This document shows positions 1 to 6,061 of a stretch of 6,705 nucleotides of DNA, in pieces. The position numbers were made by a program, and so were the translations under genes. This DNA is from an uncultured Eubacteriales bacterium (GTDB lineage Bacteria; Bacillota; Clostridia; Christensenellales; Borkfalkiaceae): NCBI GenBank assembly GCA_905207385.1, contig CAJLLH010000064.1:1-6705 (forward strand), read 5' to 3'. The notes beneath the pieces are model-generated. The model ran no database searches, was not told the DNA's origin, and saw nothing but the letters and a program-made list of their open reading frames with translations. Numbering within the stretch: the stretch's first letter is position 1; each line of letters begins with the position of its first letter.

Positions 1-26
1 GGGCGGAAGCATTTTTGCTTCCGCCC
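1..26 (-). terminator. Edge hairpin, candidate leftward terminator
   Basis: A perfect 10-bp inverted repeat (GGGCGGAAGC at 1-10 and its complement at 17-26) encloses a 6-base loop. On the plus strand no T run follows the stem. A leftward terminator would have its T run just outside the window, so the call rests on the stem alone. It could be a back-up terminator for the ricT transcript or belong to a gene beyond the left edge. Confidence 0.4.
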
Positions 27-84
27 CGCAATAGTTATTAACATTTTAAATGCGCTATCTGTCGCTTTTGCGCAAAATATAGCG

Positions 85-117
85 AAAAAGCAGAGCGCCG
101 CGCATATTGCGCGGCGC
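85..117 (-). terminator. GC-rich hairpin, probable terminator of holB-ricT
   Basis: A 10-bp perfect stem (GCGCCGCGCA at 95-104, complement at 108-117) closes on a 3-base loop. Read leftward, the stem is followed by TCTGC and then five Ts (85-89 on the plus strand). It lies 109 bases downstream of the ricT stop, on the correct side. The T tract starts five bases late, so termination may be weak. The stem also stops two bases short of a perfect DnaA box (120-128), so a structural role beside the DnaA sites is an alternative. Confidence 0.45.
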
Positions 118-119
118 AG

Positions 120-213
120 TTATCCACAATTTGTTGCTTGCGTTGTTTATAACTATGTTGAAATCTGCACAATCGCGCCTTGTTATGCACAATTTGCGCA
201 CCACTTATCCACA
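120..213 (+). promoter_or_regulatory. Cluster of three perfect DnaA boxes
   Basis: TTATCCACA occurs at 120-128 and 205-213 and TTATGCACA at 183-191. All match the DnaA-box consensus TTATNCACA and all are on the plus strand. Each is followed by ATTT, so the shared unit is TTATNCACAATTT. The start-to-start spacings are 63 and 22 bases, close to six and two helical turns. A one-mismatch relative, TTATTAACA, lies at 35-43. I found no other perfect match in the window. The boxes are downstream of ricT and possibly upstream of the next leftward gene, so they could be a DnaA-controlled promoter, a DnaA-titrating cluster, or part of oriC. No convincing AT-rich unwinding element is visible here. Confidence 0.8.
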
Positions 214-225
214 ATTTACAAACAA

Positions 226-1101
226 TCAGTCGAGAAGTTTTTTAAGCTCTTCGTCTACGGGCTCGTCCTTTTCCTTCTTGCCGTCCTGACCGCGGCGCTT
301 GAACTTAAGTTCGTCCACAGGGAAATCTTTATAAACGGTTGCATCGCCCTTGTCTATGCGCACCTTTACTTCCATTTTGAGCATGTTTACGTTTACAACC
401 GTGCCGTCGCCTTCGGGCGTGGTTACCTCGCCGCCGACTTTAGGCATCTTTTTGCAGGCTTCGGCGTAGTAGTCGTTTTCATACGCAAGGCAACACATAA
501 GTCTGCCGCAAAGCCCCGAAATTTTGCCGGGGTTGAGCGAAAGACCCTGATTTTTTGCCATTTTTATGGATACCTTTTTGAATTCGGGCATGCAGCTTGC
601 GCAGCAGCACTCCCTTCCGCAAGGTCCGAAGCCGCCCACCATCCGCGTTTCGTCGCGGACGCCTATCTGACGGAGCTCTATCCTTATATGGAACACGGAG
701 GAAAGATCCTTTACAAGTTCGCGGAAGTCAACCCTGCCGTCGGCGGTGAAATAAAATATTACTTTTGTGCCGTCGAAGGTGAATTCGCAGTCCACAAGCT
801 TCATTTCAAGCCCGCGGGCGGCAATCTTTTCTTCAGCAGTTTTAAGCGCGGGGGCGCGCTTTTCTTCGTTGAGGCGCACCGTTTCTTCGTCCTTTTCGGT
901 TGCGGCGCGTATGACGGGCTTCAAAGGCGCTACGAGCTCCTCTTCGGGGACTTCCTTCAAAGGCACGCTTACCGTGCCGTATTCCACGCCGCGCGCGGTT
1001 TCAACTATTACGCCGCTGCCCTCTTCATATGTGCCCTCGCCGGGGGCGAAGTAGTATACCTTGCCGCCGTCTTTGAATTTTACTCCGATAATTTTAGCCA
1101 T
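226..1101 (-). CDS. ricT: RicT/YaaT, PSP1-domain Fe-S regulatory protein
   Basis: This 291-residue protein belongs to the PSP1 C-terminal domain family. In Bacillus subtilis RicT (YaaT) forms a complex with RicA and RicF that carries [4Fe-4S] clusters and helps RNase Y process mRNA, with effects on sporulation and biofilm formation. The family signature is clear: FGPCGRECCC at 158-167, Cys170, VSIKMAKNQ at 177-185, LSLNPGKISG at 187-196, and CGRLMCC at 198-204. Together these give a cysteine set at 161, 165-167, 170, 198, 203 and 204. The C-terminal tail from about residue 268 is charged and probably disordered. The ATG is preceded by AGGAG (1110-1114) with an 8-base gap. The start lies inside the end of holB (22-base overlap), so translation is probably coupled. 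ricA and ricF are not in the window. Family assignment is secure; the function is transferred from B. subtilis. Confidence 0.95.
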   Translation of the reverse strand: MAKIIGVKFKDGGKVYYFAPGEGTYEEGSGVIVETARGVEYGTVSVPLKEVPEEELVAPLKPVIRAATEKDEETVRLNEEKRAPALKTAEEKIAARGLEMKLVDCEFTFDGTKVIFYFTADGRVDFRELVKDLSSVFHIRIELRQIGVRDETRMVGGFGPCGRECCCASCMPEFKKVSIKMAKNQGLSLNPGKISGLCGRLMCCLAYENDYYAEACKKMPKVGGEVTTPEGDGTVVNVNMLKMEVKVRIDKGDATVYKDFPVDELKFKRRGQDGKKEKDEPVDEELKKLLD

Positions 1102-2021
1102 TTATTATTCTCCTCTATCATCTTAAGCATGGCGCTGAACAAAAGCGCCGAATAGTAAGCGTTGAATTTTATGTCGCGCATTGCGCCGCCGTAAATTTCC
1201 GCTCCTGCTATAAGTGCGGCAAGCTGCCAGTTTGCGGCAAGTTTTGTGCTTTCTGCCGATGCGTTGCCAACCGTCTTTGCGCGAGCAGCAGCAAAACACA
1301 AACGCTGGACTTCGGAAAGTATCTGCTTTTTATACTTGCTGTCGGCATACTTCAAAGAAATTACGCCCGCCGCGCCCGCATCTTTCGCCGAAAGAATTTC
1401 CAAAGCCGCAGAATGCACTTCGGCAAACTGTCCTTCCGCAAGCGCGACCGCAACGCCGAAAACTCCGCCGCAGCTTTCCGCCGCAAGGGCGTTGTATTGC
1501 CCGCCGGCGTGTCTGCGCTCGAGCGCGGAATAAATCTGTTCGGACGTAAAAGGCGGAATTTCCAGAAGGCGCACGCGCGAAAGTATTGTTGGAAGAACGG
1601 GCGAAAGCGTGGTTGCGCCGAGCAAAAACGAAACGCCCGCGGGCGGTTCTTCTATTACCTTTAAAAGCTTGTTCTGCACGACTGCCGAACATTCGTCGAA
1701 CGAGCTTATTACATACAGTTTTTTATCGCCGTAGACGGGGCGCATCGCGCTGTCTTCAATGAGCGCTTCCGCCGCCTCTACATTGAATTTTTTATCCGCC
1801 TCGGGGTAAATTCTGCAATCGGGAAAGGCTTCGCGCTCTATCTGACCGCCCAGCCCCTTGCCGCTCTCCGCGCCGAAAAAGCGGACGGCGAATATTTTAA
1901 GCGCGTCGCGAAGGTACGCCGCGTCTTCAAAGCTGACCATATAGGCGTGCGCCAGTCTGCCTGCCTCCGCCTCGCGGCAGAAAATTTTATAAGCAGTGGC
2001 GTTTTTTATTAAAATGTCCAT
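1080..2021 (-). CDS. holB: DNA polymerase III clamp-loader subunit delta' (divergent)
   Basis: This 313-residue AAA+-like protein is most likely the delta' subunit, which helps the clamp loader open and load the beta sliding clamp. Visible landmarks are RLAHAYMVS (22-30), where family members have an AHAYLF-type strand leading into the P-loop; KLYVISSFDE (101-110) in place of Walker B; NKLLKVIEEPP (117-127), a strong clamp-loader signature; and ILSRVR (146-151), matching the SRC motif with Val for Cys but keeping the arginine. The Walker A glycines and lysine are missing, as is the CxxC zinc module; only FPDC remains near 66-69. A defective P-loop is normal for delta', but loss of the zinc module is less usual. 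AGGAG (2028-2032) sits 6 bases before the ATG. It overlaps ricT, as in the B. subtilis neighbourhood, which supports the name. Another clamp-loader-like paralogue is possible but less likely. Confidence 0.87.
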   Translation of the reverse strand: MDILIKNATAYKIFCREAEAGRLAHAYMVSFEDAAYLRDALKIFAVRFFGAESGKGLGGQIEREAFPDCRIYPEADKKFNVEAAEALIEDSAMRPVYGDKKLYVISSFDECSAVVQNKLLKVIEEPPAGVSFLLGATTLSPVLPTILSRVRLLEIPPFTSEQIYSALERRHAGGQYNALAAESCGGVFGVAVALAEGQFAEVHSAALEILSAKDAGAAGVISLKYADSKYKKQILSEVQRLCFAAARAKTVGNASAESTKLAANWQLAALIAGAEIYGGAMRDIKFNAYYSALLFSAMLKMIEENNKWLKLSE

Positions 2022-2061
2022 TTCTCACTCCTTATAAAATATTTGCGGTGCGCCCGCACGT

Positions 2062-2135
2062 TGTAAAATGCCTGCGGCATATGCTCACGCGGCGTGCCGC
2101 GCGGAATTTATAAAATACAGCGTTGTTTTTGCCAT
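2062..2135 (-). promoter_or_regulatory. Weak candidate promoters for holB-ricT
   Basis: Because holB is 333 bases from tmk, it may need its own promoter. The better candidate has a -10 of TATAAA (2107-2112), a 17-base spacer and a poor -35, ATGGCA (2130-2135), which lies inside the first repeat copy. A second -35-like TTTACA (2062-2067) has only a weak -10, AAATAT (2039-2044), and would start transcription almost inside the ribosome-binding site. Small GC-rich inverted repeats lie nearby, for example GTGCG/CGCAC around 2048-2059. Transcription could equally continue through from tmk. Confidence 0.2.
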
Positions 2136-2346
2136 ATATGCGGGGCAACAGCAATGCCCGATAACCGCCACATATATGCGGGGCAATTTGCGTTGCGCAT
2201 TACGTAAGACTTAATAAATGCCCTATATTTGCGGGGCAATGCGTGCTGCGAATTTTGTACAACTTAATAACCGCGGCATATATGCGGGGCAATATATGCC
2301 GCGCATTGATTACAACTTATTAACCGCCGCATATTTGCGGGGCAAT
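2133..2346. repeat. Five-copy intergenic repeat, 53-bp period
   Basis: The core GCGGGGCAA occurs at 2140-2148, 2178-2186, 2231-2239, 2284-2292 and 2337-2345. The last four are exactly 53 bases apart; the first gap is 38, consistent with a 15-base deletion. Full units run 2171-2223, 2224-2276 and 2277-2329. The core is preceded by a CATATAT-like stretch, and each full unit also shares ACTTAATAA or ACTTATTAA near its end. About 20 bases in the middle are more variable. Units 2224-2276 and 2277-2329 agree at about 41 of 53 positions by eye. The fourth copy sits in an 11-bp inverted repeat (2272-2282 with 2293-2303). The array fills most of the gap between holB and tmk. I found no ORF in it. The function is unknown. 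Confidence 0.9.
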
Positions 2347-2354
2347 TTTAAAAC

Positions 2355-2978
2355 TTAAATTATTTTGTGCGATGAAAGAATATTGTAAATATTCTGCGCG
2401 GTGGCAAATTTTGTGCCGCCGCACTCCACCTTTACTATGCGGTCGGGGTACATATCGGCGAGCTTTAAATAGCCCTGATAAACCTTTGTGTGGAAGGCAA
2501 GCCCGAGCTGTTCCATTCTGTCTTCCTTGTCTGCGCCATGCTTGCGGTTGAACGCGTCTTCGGGCGAGATGTTGAGAAAAAGAGTTAAATCGGGTCTGAA
2601 ATCGCGCATTGCAAAGCTGTTTATGCTTTCAACGAATTCCAGTCCCAGTCCCCTTGCGTAGCCCTGATATGCGAGCGAGGAATCGACAAACCTGTCGCAG
2701 AGCACTAATGTACCCGCTTCAAGCGCGGGCTGAACGATTTCGCGCAAATGCTGGGCGCGCGCCGCGGCGTACAGAAGCGCTTCGCACTCGTCGCACATAG
2801 CGGTGTTTTTGCCGTCGAGAATTATCGAACGTATTTTTTCGGCAATTTCGCTGCCGCCGGGTTCGCGCGTTACTATGTGCGGAATGCCCGCGTTTTTAAG
2901 CTTTTCGGAAAGCAGTCTTATCTGCGTGCTCTTGCCCGAGCCTTCGCAGCCTTCAAAAGTTATGAATCTGCCCGTCAT
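2355..2978 (-). CDS. tmk: Thymidylate kinase (dTMP kinase)
   Basis: This enzyme phosphorylates dTMP to dTDP with ATP in the cytoplasm, a required step in dTTP supply. At 207 residues it has normal length. The P-loop is GCEGSGKST (10-18), with Glu at position 12 as in Escherichia coli-type enzymes. TREPGG (37-42) is the conserved substrate-site motif, CDRFVDSSLAYQG (94-106) carries the DR pair, and the LID has Arg145, Lys146 and Arg154. No key residue appears to be missing. The ATG overlaps the 3' end of the decarboxylase gene by 26 bases and has only a weak Shine-Dalgarno (GGTGA, about 7 bases upstream), so it probably relies on translational coupling. The stop codon lies 8 bases from the repeat array, and its surrounding bases resemble the repeat's ACTTAA segment. 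Confidence 0.97.
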   Translation of the reverse strand: MTGRFITFEGCEGSGKSTQIRLLSEKLKNAGIPHIVTREPGGSEIAEKIRSIILDGKNTAMCDECEALLYAAARAQHLREIVQPALEAGTLVLCDRFVDSSLAYQGYARGLGLEFVESINSFAMRDFRPDLTLFLNISPEDAFNRKHGADKEDRMEQLGLAFHTKVYQGYLKLADMYPDRIVKVECGGTKFATAQNIYNILSSHKII

Positions 2979-4317
2979 GTTTTTTCACCACTTTTATTTT
3001 TCCTTCGCAAAGACCGAAAGTATGCCCGCCGCTGAGTGCCTTTACGGCGGCTTCGGTTATAATTTCGCCCGCGGCAATAACTGGTATGCACGGCGGCATA
3101 AGCCCCGCGTTGCACGCGCTCATTCTGCCCACGCTTTTATCCAGCGGCACGTATTCTGCCGGCTGGCGCAGCGCGTAAAGATAGCTGAAAGTGCGCGGCG
3201 TCTGAGGCATTTTTCTGCGCGGTACGTAGCCCGAGCGCGCGCCGCGGCGTTTGAGCGCCCATTCCAGCGCGACGCCAAGCGCTTTGAGGTGCGCGGGCTT
3301 TGTGCAGGGCGAAAGATAGAAAACGATATATCTGCCGTCTGCAAACTCGCAGTATACCCCTTTGCGCTCGAGCTCCTTTGCAAGCGCGCGCGAATCGGTC
3401 ATCAGCGGCGCGCAGTCGAGGCAGAGCTTTGTCCAGTCGGCTGAGGGGTAAAATTTGTAGTCGGGATATTTTTCTTTGAACGCCTGTACGGCTGTTTTTA
3501 CCTTTGTTATGTCCGCGGGGTGCGCGGCGAGGTATTTATAGGCAAACTCCACCGACGCCATCACGGGGAAGGACGGCGAAGTTGTGCGGAAGACGGAAAG
3601 CCCGTCTTTAAGCTCCTCTTCGAACCTTAAATCGTTGAGGAAAACGACCGCGCCCTGAGTGAGTGCAGGCAGCGTTTTGTGAGCGCTTTCCACCCACATA
3701 TCCGCGTATAAACCGCAGTAGCCCGCGCGGCCTTCTTCGAACGCGAGGTGCGCGCCATGCGCTCCGTCGGCAATCAGTAACCTGCCAGCAGAATGCAGAA
3801 TTTCGGCATACTTTTCAAGCGGGGCGATGTTGCCGTAATAGTCGGGCGATACGGCTATCATGCCGCATATGTCGGGGTCTTTTGCAACGAGCGCGGCAAT
3901 TTCCGCGGGGTCGGGGGCGCATAAAACGCCGTCGCGCTCTTCGCCCTGAACTATGACGGGTTCAAGGTGAAACAGTCTGCACGCGTTCCACACGCTTTTG
4001 TGGCTGTTGCGCGGCACTATTATTTTGCCGCCCCTGTCCTTTACGGCGTACATCATTGCAAGTATGCCGCTTGTAGAGCCGTCGGTGGTTATATAGGCGC
4101 GCTTCGCGCCGACTATCATTGCAAGGTCGGACTGTGCCTGCAAAATAGCGCCGGTAGGGTCGGACAAATCGTCTGTGTAGGAAAGTTCGGTTACGTCGTC
4201 CGCGCACACGCGCAGAACGGAGGAAAGCGCGCCGCCGCCCTTATGACCGGGCGTATGGAAACTTACGTGGCCGCGCCTGCCCTTGTTTATGCTGGTTAAA
4301 ATGCGGTATACGCTCAT
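2953..4317 (-). CDS. PLP-dependent Orn/Lys/Arg decarboxylase (YaaO/SpeA type)
   Basis: This 454-residue fold-type I pyridoxal-phosphate enzyme belongs to the Orn/Lys/Arg decarboxylase family, which makes putrescine, cadaverine or agmatine. The N-terminal HTPGHKGG (21-28) is typical. TTDGSTSG (77-84) resembles the family's cofactor-phosphate turn. DGAHGAH (184-190) supplies the PLP-contacting Asp and His, and SAHKTLPALTQ (211-221) holds the Schiff-base lysine, Lys214. The C-terminal domain has MPPCIPVIAAGEIIT (407-421), in place of the more usual YPPGIP..PGE pattern. The short length, without the N-terminal wing domain of E. coli inducible decarboxylases, fits the B. subtilis YaaO group. AGGAG (4323-4327) is 5 bases before the ATG. 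It overlaps tmk, matching yaaO-tmk in B. subtilis. Substrate choice cannot be read from the sequence. Confidence 0.93.
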   Translation of the reverse strand: MSVYRILTSINKGRRGHVSFHTPGHKGGGALSSVLRVCADDVTELSYTDDLSDPTGAILQAQSDLAMIVGAKRAYITTDGSTSGILAMMYAVKDRGGKIIVPRNSHKSVWNACRLFHLEPVIVQGEERDGVLCAPDPAEIAALVAKDPDICGMIAVSPDYYGNIAPLEKYAEILHSAGRLLIADGAHGAHLAFEEGRAGYCGLYADMWVESAHKTLPALTQGAVVFLNDLRFEEELKDGLSVFRTTSPSFPVMASVEFAYKYLAAHPADITKVKTAVQAFKEKYPDYKFYPSADWTKLCLDCAPLMTDSRALAKELERKGVYCEFADGRYIVFYLSPCTKPAHLKALGVALEWALKRRGARSGYVPRRKMPQTPRTFSYLYALRQPAEYVPLDKSVGRMSACNAGLMPPCIPVIAAGEIITEAAVKALSGGHTFGLCEGKIKVVKKHDGQIHNF

Positions 4318-4430
4318 TAAAACTCCTGCGGGGGTATCCCCGCCTTAATATTGCGCCCGAATGCACTTTTTTATGCCGCTCGTTGCGGCATATATGCGGG
4401 GTAAATAAAATTTGAGGCGCAAACGTGTGT
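4318..4430 (-). promoter_or_regulatory. Structured 5' leader of the decarboxylase gene
   Basis: Transcription from upstream should stop at the terminator at 4431-4469, so this 113-base gap probably holds the decarboxylase promoter and leader. No good -35/-10 pair stands out. Two hairpins are clear. One has an 8-bp stem (4372-4379 with 4385-4392) and a 5-base loop. The other has a 6-bp GCGGGG/CCCCGC stem (4328-4333 with 4338-4343) and a 4-base loop, and it ends directly against the Shine-Dalgarno AGGAG (4323-4327). This second hairpin could limit ribosome access. It matches no riboswitch I recognise; a lysine riboswitch would be much longer. Confidence 0.4.
4385..4404. repeat. Dispersed copy of the intergenic repeat core
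   Basis: This 20-base segment differs at a single position (T at 4402 for C) from 2273-2292 in the array between holB and tmk. It has the same orientation relative to the genes. Its left part also forms one arm of the 8-bp hairpin at 4372-4392. The ACTTAATAA part of the 53-bp unit is absent, so only the core is shared. Confidence 0.75.
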
Positions 4431-4469
4431 AAAAAAAGGCGGACAGCTTTGCGCGCCGCCCGCCTTTTT
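4431..4469 (-). terminator. Intrinsic terminator of greA-lysS
   Basis: The 10-bp stem AAAAAGGCGG (4433-4442) and CCGCCTTTTT (4460-4469) surrounds a 17-base loop. Read leftward the transcript ends in a run of seven Ts (4431-4437), starting 64 bases before the structure's far end and 32 bases after the lysS stop. The T run at 4465-4469 on the plus strand means it could work in both directions. It separates greA-lysS from the decarboxylase unit. Confidence 0.9.
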
Positions 4470-4500
4470 GTTATCTGAAAAATTATATTTTTCCGCGGCT

Positions 4501-6015
4501 TTACTTTTTGGGCTTCATCGTGGGGAACAGAATTACGTCCCTTATCGTGGGGCTGTCCGTAAGAAGCATTACCAGCCTGTCCACGCCCATGCCGAGGCCG
4601 CCCGTGGGGGGAAGACCGTATTCGAGCGCGGCGATGAAGTCTTCGTCAACCTGCGCGTTGCAGCCGGGTTCCTGCGCCCTCTTTTCGCGCACCTGCTTTA
4701 CGAACCTCTCCTTCTGGTCTATGGGGTCGTTGAGCTCCGAGAACGCGTTGCCGAATTCCTTGGAGCAGATGAAGTATTCGAACCTTTCGGTAAAGGCGGG
4801 GTCGGAAGGCTTGCGCTTTGCAAGCGGCGAATTTTCTACGGGGTAGTCGTAGATTATGGTGGGCTGAACGAGCTTATCTTCTACAAACGCTTCGAAAAGC
4901 GCAATGAGAACGTGCCCCTTTGTAGCCTTTTCGCCCTCTTCCACCTCTGCGCCGAGCTTCTTTGCGCACTCGCGCGCGGCCGCGTCGTCCGCCCACTCGT
5001 CGTAGTCGGCGCCGCAGTACTTTTTAACCGCCTCTTTCATTGTAAGGCGGGTCCAGGGCGAGCCCATGTCAATCTCTGTGCCCTGATAGGTTATTTTATC
5101 CGTGCCGCACACCTTTCTGGTTATGGTGCGGTACATATCCTCTATAAGGTCCATCATTCCCTTATAGTCGGTGTATGCCTGATACATTTCCACAGACGTA
5201 AATTCGGGGTTGTGGAAAGCGTCCATGCCCTCGTTGCGGAAAATTCTGCCCACTTCGTACACGCGCTCGAGCCCGCCGACTATCAGCCTTTTGAGGTAGA
5301 GCTCTGTTTCTATGCGCAGGTACATATCTATGTCCAGCGAATTGTGGTGCGTTTTGAAGGGGCGCGCCGCCGCGCCTATTTCAAGCGTGGTCAATACGGG
5401 GGTATCCACCTCGAGATAGCCGAGGTTATCGAGATACGCACGTATTTCGCGGATTATCTGCGAACGCTTTACGAATGTGGAGCGAACCTCGGGATTTACG
5501 ATGAGGTCGAGGTCGCGCTGGCGGTATTTGAGGTCGATATTGGTAAGACCGTGCTGCTTTTCGGGCAGGGGGCGCAGAGCTTTGGTAAGCATCTCTATAT
5601 GCGTGCAGTGCACCGAAACTTCGCCCGTCTGGGTCTTGAACACGAAGCCCTTTATGCCGAGGATATCGCCTATGTCAAAGTCCTTTTTGTAGGAGGTGTA
5701 CGCCTCTTCGCCGACGTCGTCGCGCTTTACGTAAATCTGAATGAGACCGTCGCGGTCGGAGATGTGCGAAAAGGAAGCCTTGCCCATTATGCGGCGGGAC
5801 ATAAGCCTGCCCGCAATGGACACTTCCTTGCCTTCGAGCGAGTCGAAATTAGCTTTGATATATTGCGAATCTGCGGTTACGTCGTATCTGACTTTTTCGT
5901 AAGGGTTTTTGCCTTCTGCGGTAAGCTTTGCAAGCTTTTCCCTTCTTATCTGAGCCTGTTCGGCGAGCCTTTCAACCTCTTCCTCTTCGGAAAGGGATAC
6001 GTTCTTTTCTTCCAT
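4501..6015 (-). CDS. lysS: Lysyl-tRNA synthetase, class II
   Basis: This enzyme charges tRNA-Lys with lysine using ATP. At 504 residues it has the usual bacterial length. An N-terminal OB-fold anticodon-binding domain runs roughly from 60 to 145 (VSIAGRLMSRRIMGKASF near 65-82). The catalytic domain then shows YRQRDLDLI (164-172), GAAARPFKTHHNSLD (214-228), motif 2 RVYEVGRIFRNEGMD (251-265), HNPEFT (268-273), SELNDP (426-431) and motif 3 GGLGMGVDRLVMLL (472-485). RQRD has Asp where most family members have Tyr (RQRYLDL); otherwise the core motifs look intact. The Shine-Dalgarno GAGG (6020-6023) is 4 bases before the ATG. It follows greA by 46 bases, a pairing common in Clostridia. I see no T-box between the genes or in the greA leader. 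Confidence 0.98.
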   Translation of the reverse strand: MEEKNVSLSEEEEVERLAEQAQIRREKLAKLTAEGKNPYEKVRYDVTADSQYIKANFDSLEGKEVSIAGRLMSRRIMGKASFSHISDRDGLIQIYVKRDDVGEEAYTSYKKDFDIGDILGIKGFVFKTQTGEVSVHCTHIEMLTKALRPLPEKQHGLTNIDLKYRQRDLDLIVNPEVRSTFVKRSQIIREIRAYLDNLGYLEVDTPVLTTLEIGAAARPFKTHHNSLDIDMYLRIETELYLKRLIVGGLERVYEVGRIFRNEGMDAFHNPEFTSVEMYQAYTDYKGMMDLIEDMYRTITRKVCGTDKITYQGTEIDMGSPWTRLTMKEAVKKYCGADYDEWADDAAARECAKKLGAEVEEGEKATKGHVLIALFEAFVEDKLVQPTIIYDYPVENSPLAKRKPSDPAFTERFEYFICSKEFGNAFSELNDPIDQKERFVKQVREKRAQEPGCNAQVDEDFIAALEYGLPPTGGLGMGVDRLVMLLTDSPTIRDVILFPTMKPKK

Positions 6016-6028
6016 AAAACCTCTTTAT

Positions 6029-6047
6029 GCGGCAAAAAAACTGCCGC
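6029..6047 (-). other. Small hairpin in the greA-lysS spacer
   Basis: The inverted repeat GCGGCA/TGCCGC has a 7-base loop. In transcript sense the T-rich part is inside the loop, not after the stem, so it does not look like a terminator. It ends 5 bases before the lysS Shine-Dalgarno and may affect RNA stability or ribosome access. Confidence 0.35.
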
Positions 6048-6061
6048 GCGTGCATTTGTTT

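Noticed and set aside
107..289. Plus-strand ORF of 60 codons across the DnaA-box region
   Set aside because: It covers the box cluster and the antisense of ricT, has no Shine-Dalgarno, and its product resembles nothing I recognise.
2133..2346. The regular repeats as a CRISPR array
   Set aside because: The conserved core is short and imperfect, the intervening 20 bases are themselves partly conserved between units, and no cas gene or leader is present.
2133..2346. Plasmid-type replication iterons
   Set aside because: No replication initiator gene is present, the flanking genes are chromosomal housekeeping genes, and a 53-base period is much longer than typical iterons.
2022..2354. A short gene hidden in the holB-tmk gap
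   Set aside because: Stop codons are frequent in the frames I read and the stretch is mostly repeat units; no ribosome-binding site with a usable start was seen.
6016..6061. T-box or lysine riboswitch controlling lysS
   Set aside because: Only 46 bases separate greA and lysS, with one small hairpin. This is far too short for either element, and the greA leader is also too short.
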